Assembly: GCF_004570875.1 (NCBI RefSeq)
Contig: NZ_SPQK01000002.1
Location: 124,001-188,000, forward strand
DNA: 64,000 nt
Direction: 5' to 3'
From: Blastococcus sp. CT_GayMR16
Lineage (GTDB): Bacteria > Actinomycetota > Actinomycetes > Mycobacteriales > Geodermatophilaceae
How positions within the stretch are numbered: position 1 is the stretch's first letter; the number at the start of each line of letters is the position of its first letter. Of this stretch, positions 60,200 through 64,000 are shown one piece after another. A model generated the notes under the pieces. The model did not search any database and was not told the origin of the DNA. It saw only the letters and a list, made by a program, of their open reading frames with translations. The translations under genes were made by a program, and so were the position numbers.

Positions 60200-60933
60200 G
60201 CCTTCCCGACTACCTGAAGCGGCTGATCGACGCGGCCGACGACCTCCCGCTGCAGCACCGGATGCCGCAGCGCACGGAGGCAGCCCGGCGGTCGGCCGTC
60301 CTGATCCTGTTCGGAGAGGGGCCGCTCGGGCCCGACGTGCTGCTGATCGAGAAGGCGGCGCATCTGCGCAGCCACGCCGGCCAGCCGGCGTTCCCCGGCG
60401 GGGGCGCCGATCCGGGCGACGACTTCCCGGTCGGGACGGCGCTGCGCGAGGCGGAGGAGGAGGCCGGGATCGACCCCGCCGGCGTCCGCGTCCTCGCCAC
60501 CCTGCAGGAGCTCTTCCTCCCGCCGTCGAACCGCCTCGTCGTCCCCGTCGTGGCCTGGTGGGACGACCCGCGCGACGTCACGGTCGGCGACCCGCAGGAG
60601 GTGGCCCGGGTCGCCCGGGTGCCGCTGGCCGACCTCGCCGACCCGGCCAACCGGTTCCGGGTCAGCCACCCCTCGGGCTTCATCGGGGCCGCCTTCGGCG
60701 TGGCGGACATGGTCGTCTGGGGGTTCACCGCCGCGTTGCTCGACGCGATCCTGACGGCGGCGGGGCTGGCGCAGCCGTGGAACCGGCGCGACGTCCGTCC
60801 CCTGCCGGTGCCCGGCGCCCGGTCGGTCGCGCTGCCCGGCGCGGCGGACGACGACGACGAGGACGCCGCCGCGCCGACGGTGGCAGACCCCCCGCCGGAC
60901 GGGCCGTCGACGCGTACGGTTCCCCCGCGATGA
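60196..60933 (+). CDS. CoA pyrophosphatase-like NUDIX hydrolase
   Basis: 245 aa from GTG 60196. HLRSHAGQPAFPGGGADPGD followed by ALREAEEEAGIDPAGV gives the complete NUDIX box and the upstream LRSHxGQ motif typical of CoA/acyl-CoA pyrophosphatases. Later RVSHPSGFIGAAFGVADMVV. The C-terminal 60 residues are Asp/Pro-rich and probably disordered. Corresponds to Rv3672c. Confidence 0.9.
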   Translation: MSLPDYLKRLIDAADDLPLQHRMPQRTEAARRSAVLILFGEGPLGPDVLLIEKAAHLRSHAGQPAFPGGGADPGDDFPVGTALREAEEEAGIDPAGVRVLATLQELFLPPSNRLVVPVVAWWDDPRDVTVGDPQEVARVARVPLADLADPANRFRVSHPSGFIGAAFGVADMVVWGFTAALLDAILTAAGLAQPWNRRDVRPLPVPGARSVALPGAADDDDEDAAAPTVADPPPDGPSTRTVPPR

Positions 60934-61370
60934 GTAGAAGGACCTCTTTGGTAGCCGCCGCGATGGTCCTGCTGCCCGCGGTACTGGCCGGCTGCGGGAG
61001 CGACGACGCCCCCGGCTCGGGTGCCGCGCAGGCGACGGCCGAAGGGATCGGCACGGTGACGGTCGCGCCCGACGGCGTCCAGGAGATCACCCTGCAGACC
61101 CAGGACGACTACGTCTTCACGCCCGACCACTTCACCGTCGACCCGGGCACGGTCCGCCTGACCGTGGTGAACGTCGCGAAGCAGATGACCCACAACTTCA
61201 CCTGGACGCCGGACACCGGGCCCGAGCCGATCGATTCCTCCATCTCGCTGCTGGCGCCCGGGCAGGAGATGACCATCGACTTCGAGGTCGAGACCCCCGG
61301 CGACCATCCGTTCGAGTGCAGCTTCCACGTGCAGTTGGGGCAGGTCGGCACGATGACGGTCAGGGGCTGA
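60930..61370 (+). CDS. Cupredoxin-domain lipoprotein
   Basis: 146 aa from ATG 60930. Lipobox VLAGCGSDD. The domain has YVFTPDHFTVDPGTVRLTVV, the copper-ligand His in MTHNFTW, and FECSFHVQLGQVGTM with the Cys-x2-His pair and a late Met, in blue-copper order. It may carry copper or electrons at the cell surface. Inserted between the NUDIX and marP genes, with four-base overlap upstream. Confidence 0.85.
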   Translation: MSRRTSLVAAAMVLLPAVLAGCGSDDAPGSGAAQATAEGIGTVTVAPDGVQEITLQTQDDYVFTPDHFTVDPGTVRLTVVNVAKQMTHNFTWTPDTGPEPIDSSISLLAPGQEMTIDFEVETPGDHPFECSFHVQLGQVGTMTVRG

Positions 61371-61377
61371 TCGAGCG

Positions 61378-62559
61378 GTGTCCCTCGTCGACGTGGTGCT
61401 GATCGCCCTCGCGCTGCTGTTCGCCCTGTCCGGGTTCCGGCAGGGGCTGCTGGTCTCGTCCGCCTCCATCGTCGGCTTCCTCGGTGGCGCGGTGGTGGGT
61501 GCGCAGCTCTCGGGGCCGGTGGCCGACCGGATCGACGGCTCGAGCGTCACCCGGGTCTTCGCCGCGCTCGTCGTCGTCCTCGCCGGGGCGCTGCTCGGAC
61601 AGATCGTGGTGGGCGCGATCGGCCGGGCGCTGCGGTCCCGGGTGACCTGGGAACCGGCGAAGGTCGTCGACTCGGTGGCGGGGGCCGTCGTCTCCTCGGC
61701 CGCGGTGCTGCTGGTGGCCTGGATGGTCGCGTCTCCGCTGGCCAGCTCGCCCTTCCCTCCGGTGGCCAGCCAGATGCGGCAGTCCGCCCTCGTGGCGGCG
61801 GTCGACCGGGCGGTGCCCGACGGCCTGCGCTCGGTCTACAACTCCCTGCGCGACGCGATCGACCGCAACGGGCTGCCCGACGTGCTCGACCCGCTCACCC
61901 CCACCCAGGTGCGGGACGTCCCCGCCCCCGACCCGGCGCTCGAGGGGAGCCCCGTCGTCGCGGCGGTCCAGGAGTCGGTGGTCAAGGTCAGCGGGATCGC
62001 GCCGTCCTGCTCTCGCCAGATCGACGGCTCCGGCTTCGTCTACGCCCCGGAGCGCGTGATGACCAACGCGCACGTGCTCGCGGGCGTCGAGGACCCCGTG
62101 GTGCACGCCGACGGCGAGGAGTACGACGCGACGCCGGTCTACGTCGACGCGGAGGTCGACATCGCGGTGCTCGCCGTCCCGGGTCTGACCGAGACGCCGC
62201 TGCCGTTCACCCCCGAGCCGGCCGAGTCGGGCGCCGACGCGATCATCATGGGCTTTCCCGGCGGGGGGCCGTTCTACGTCGGCCCGGCCCGCGTGCGGGA
62301 CAGCGGCCCGATCAGCGGGCCGGACTTCCGCAACACGCAGACCGTGGTGCGCGACGTCTACGCGCTGTACGGGATCGTCCGCGCGGGCAACTCCGGCGGT
62401 CCGCTGTTCGCCACCGACGGCAGCGTCCTGGGTGTCGTCTTCGCCTCGGCGGTCGACGACCCCGACACCGGCTACGCTCTGACCGCGCTGCAGGTGGGCG
62501 ACGCCGCTCGCGCGGGCAGCACCGCGGTGGCCGAGGTCGGCACCGGCCCCTGCGAATAA
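61378..62559 (+). CDS. marP: MarP-family membrane serine protease
   Basis: 393 aa from GTG 61378. Four membrane helices in the first 130 residues (CvpA-like: DVVLIALALLFALSGFRQGL, VFAALVVVLAGALLGQIVVG). The chymotrypsin-like protease domain has the triad MTNAHVLAGV (His), DIAVLAVPGL (Asp) and AGNSGGPLF (Ser). Two Cys (APSCSRQ, GTGPCE) are placed like the regulatory disulfide of M. tuberculosis MarP (Rv3671c), which protects against acid by acting on peptidoglycan hydrolases. The same neighbours occur there. Confidence 0.93.
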   Translation: MSLVDVVLIALALLFALSGFRQGLLVSSASIVGFLGGAVVGAQLSGPVADRIDGSSVTRVFAALVVVLAGALLGQIVVGAIGRALRSRVTWEPAKVVDSVAGAVVSSAAVLLVAWMVASPLASSPFPPVASQMRQSALVAAVDRAVPDGLRSVYNSLRDAIDRNGLPDVLDPLTPTQVRDVPAPDPALEGSPVVAAVQESVVKVSGIAPSCSRQIDGSGFVYAPERVMTNAHVLAGVEDPVVHADGEEYDATPVYVDAEVDIAVLAVPGLTETPLPFTPEPAESGADAIIMGFPGGGPFYVGPARVRDSGPISGPDFRNTQTVVRDVYALYGIVRAGNSGGPLFATDGSVLGVVFASAVDDPDTGYALTALQVGDAARAGSTAVAEVGTGPCE

Positions 62560-62615
62560 GGCCCCCTTCAGGGCACCGCCCCGAGCTAGCGAGGGGTGGG
62601 GGGAACGGGGTCCTT
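62558..62615. terminator. Terminator between marP and the epoxide-hydrolase-like gene
   Basis: AAGGCCCCC... (from 62558) pairs with ...GGGGTCCTT (to 62615) with two mismatches. Inside, CCGCCCC and GGGGTGG pair around GAGCTAGCGA. The stop codon and last codons of the convergent hydrolase gene are inside this structure. The core matches the terminator at 51334-51390. Confidence 0.75.
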
Positions 62616-63536
62616 CATCCAGTCCGTGATCGCCGAGGTGACGGTGTCGGGCACCTCTTCCTGCGGGAAGTGGCCGATCCCGGGCAGCTCGCGCCACTCG
62701 TAGGCGCCGGCGACGTAGCGGCCCGACCCGTACGCGGTGCTGGGCAGCACGCACGTGTCGAGCTCGCCGTGCAGCTGCAGCGTGGGGGCGGTGATGGGCG
62801 CCGCCATCCGCCGGGAGTAGCGCAACCCGTCCGGCCGCAGCTGGGACCGGGCCGCCCAGCGGTGGTACTCCATCGCGCCGTACGCCGCCTGCGGGATCCG
62901 GGAGGCCGAGCGGTAGCGGTCCACCGCCTCGGCGAAGTCCGTCGTCCGCGCCCATTCCGGCCCGGCCCACCGCTGCATGAGGTCGGCCACCGGGTCGTCG
63001 TCGGCCCGGGTGAGCATGCGCTCGGGCAGCCGTGGGACCTGGAATCGCAACACGTACGCCGAGGCCCGCCGCTGCCGGGGGTCGGTCATGCCGGCGCGCA
63101 GCCGGCGGGGGTGCGCCATCGACAGCACGACCAGCCGCCGGACGCTGCGGGGGTGCAGCGCGGCCATCGTCCAGCCGAGCAGGCCGCCCCAGTCGTGCCC
63201 GACGACCACGGCGTCCTGCTCGCCCAGCGCCCGCACGAGGGCCGCGACGTCGGCGGACAGGGTCGGGAGGTCGTACCCGCGCGGCGGCTTGTCGCTCGCC
63301 CCGTACCCCCGCAGATCGGGTGCCACGACGTGGAAACCGCTGTCGGCGAGAGCGGCCAGCTGCGACCGCCAGGTCCACCAGAACTGCGGGAAGCCGTGGA
63401 GCAGCAGGACCAGCGGGCCGGTTCCCGCCTCGGCCACGTGCAGGCCGACGCCGTTCGCGGAGATGGTGCGGTGCGTCCACGGGCCGGGCAGCAGGACGCT
63501 GGTCGCGTCCGGGCGTCCGTCGGCGGGGCCCGTCAT
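62586..63536 (-). CDS. Alpha/beta hydrolase, epoxide hydrolase-like (EphE position)
   Basis: 316 aa from ATG 63534-63536. The fold: LVLLLHGFPQFWWTWRSQLA (HGFP oxyanion motif), DLRGYGASDKPP, nucleophile Asp in VVVGHDWGGLLGWTMA (GHDWGG, epoxide-hydrolase type), and the His in GIGHFPQEE. HGELDTCVLP holds the third acid. The location beside marP equals EphE (Rv3670) in M. tuberculosis. Its last ten codons lie inside the marP terminator. Confidence 0.92.
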   Translation of the reverse strand: MTGPADGRPDATSVLLPGPWTHRTISANGVGLHVAEAGTGPLVLLLHGFPQFWWTWRSQLAALADSGFHVVAPDLRGYGASDKPPRGYDLPTLSADVAALVRALGEQDAVVVGHDWGGLLGWTMAALHPRSVRRLVVLSMAHPRRLRAGMTDPRQRRASAYVLRFQVPRLPERMLTRADDDPVADLMQRWAGPEWARTTDFAEAVDRYRSASRIPQAAYGAMEYHRWAARSQLRPDGLRYSRRMAAPITAPTLQLHGELDTCVLPSTAYGSGRYVAGAYEWRELPGIGHFPQEEVPDTVTSAITDWMKDPVPPTPR

Positions 63537-63555
63537 CGGGTGGAGCTCACCGGCG

Positions 63556-64000
63556 TCAGACCGTGTAGTGCTCGGCGCCCCGCCGCTGGACGCGGCCGTT
63601 GACGACCTCGGGCACAGCGCGGTGCCGCTCGCCCGGGGCCTCCCGGTGCAGCACCTCGGGCAGGTCGTGCAGGGTCTCGAGCGTCCGCTCCGGCTTCTCG
63701 ATCTTCTTGATCTGCCGGCGGCCGAACAGCGCTGCCAGGACGGCGACGAGTACCAGCAGGAACCAGACGATGAGGTAGGAGATCCAGCGCTCCAGGCCGA
63801 GCCACGTGATGAACTCGGCCAGCGCGATGAAGAAGAAGAACGCCGAGAAGGCGAGCACGACACCTGCGGCACCGAACGCGCCGGCGCCGATCCCGGCCTT
63901 CTTGGCCGACTTCCCGATCTCGGCCTTGGCCAGCTCGACCTCGCCGCGGATCAGCGTGGACACGTCGGCCATCGCGCTCTGCACGAGCGTGCCGATGGAG
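63556..64000 (-). CDS. Phage holin family / Act-type membrane protein, 5' end outside the window
   Basis: At least 142 codons; the frame stays open to the right edge, so the start is missing. GEVELAKAEIGKSAKKAGIG is an amphipathic helix, followed by two membrane helices (AAGVVLAFSAFFFFIALAEF and ISYLIVWFLLVLVAVLAALF) and a basic, hydrophilic tail (QIKKIEKPERTLETL). The pattern matches the DUF1469 'putative holin' family, equivalent to Rv3669. Probably a membrane-shaping accessory; not evidence of phage. Confidence 0.85.
   Translation of the reverse strand, partial: SIGTLVQSAMADVSTLIRGEVELAKAEIGKSAKKAGIGAGAFGAAGVVLAFSAFFFFIALAEFITWLGLERWISYLIVWFLLVLVAVLAALFGRRQIKKIEKPERTLETLHDLPEVLHREAPGERHRAVPEVVNGRVQRRGAEHYTV

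Noticed and set aside
63556-64000. Prophage fragment suggested by the holin-like protein
   Set aside because: No phage genes nearby. The family is a chromosomal actinobacterial membrane protein in a conserved block.

Overview
This window reads as ordinary chromosome from a very high G+C actinobacterium. Third codon positions are almost all G or C, GTG starts are frequent, genes are packed with 4-base stop/start overlaps, and many 3' ends carry long GC-rich hairpins. Protein content and gene order point to the Frankiales/Geodermatophilaceae side of the phylum (inference from protein style, not from a marker gene). Two stretches follow the order known from Mycobacterium tuberculosis: dnaX / amidase / ebfC / recR and leuA / ask / asd (Rv3721c-Rv3708c region), and metallophosphoesterase / penicillin-binding protein / two ArsA-like ATPases / DUF4177 / RidA / Crp / nth / thioredoxin-like / NUDIX / MarP / EphE-like / holin-like (Rv3683-Rv3669 region). 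No insertion sequence, prophage, CRISPR array or rRNA operon was seen.

Layout. 1-5000: end of a Ser/Thr kinase, tRNA-Ser, an atypical histidine-ammonia-lyase family protein lacking the MIO serine, an EamA exporter, the SRP RNA, and a SigE-type sigma factor with a membrane partner. 5000-15400: dnaX, amidase, ebfC, recR, a complete dipeptide ABC transporter operon, and a Rieske protein. 15400-24600: TPM-domain protein, VOC protein, F420-type oxidoreductase with two pirins behind a palindromic operator, an MTHFR-like protein with a methyltransferase, and an ArsR-type regulator with an MFS exporter. 24600-30000: ATP-grasp / alpha-E / transglutaminase operon and an ABC-F protein. 30100-36560: six-gene Mrp sodium/proton antiporter operon (A and B fused). 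36500-45400: ECF sigma factor with a VOC partner, leuA behind a leader-peptide attenuator, an XRE protein with a cysteine cluster, a phospholipase D family protein, and the ask-asd operon. 45400-50000: S9 peptidase, two CNNM/CBS proteins, tRNA-Pro. 50000-64000: the conserved cell-wall and redox block described above.

The most interesting non-coding structure is a family of two-hairpin elements found at the 3' ends of asd and of the NUDIX gene at 56571-57383. The stop codon of each gene lies inside the first hairpin. The two copies show compensatory base changes that keep that hairpin, and the second locus has amplified part of the element in tandem with an 87-base period. A second, unrelated terminator family is shared by the YqeY-like gene and marP. 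The leuA attenuator (15-residue leader peptide with three consecutive Leu codons, 11-bp terminator stem) is clear.

Functionally, the window combines housekeeping replication/repair (dnaX, recR, nth), branched-chain and aspartate-family amino acid synthesis (leuA, lysC, asd), peptidoglycan synthesis and remodelling (penicillin-binding protein, amidase, MarP), ion homeostasis (Mrp) and several stress-regulation modules (two ECF sigma factors, Crp, ArsR, XRE).
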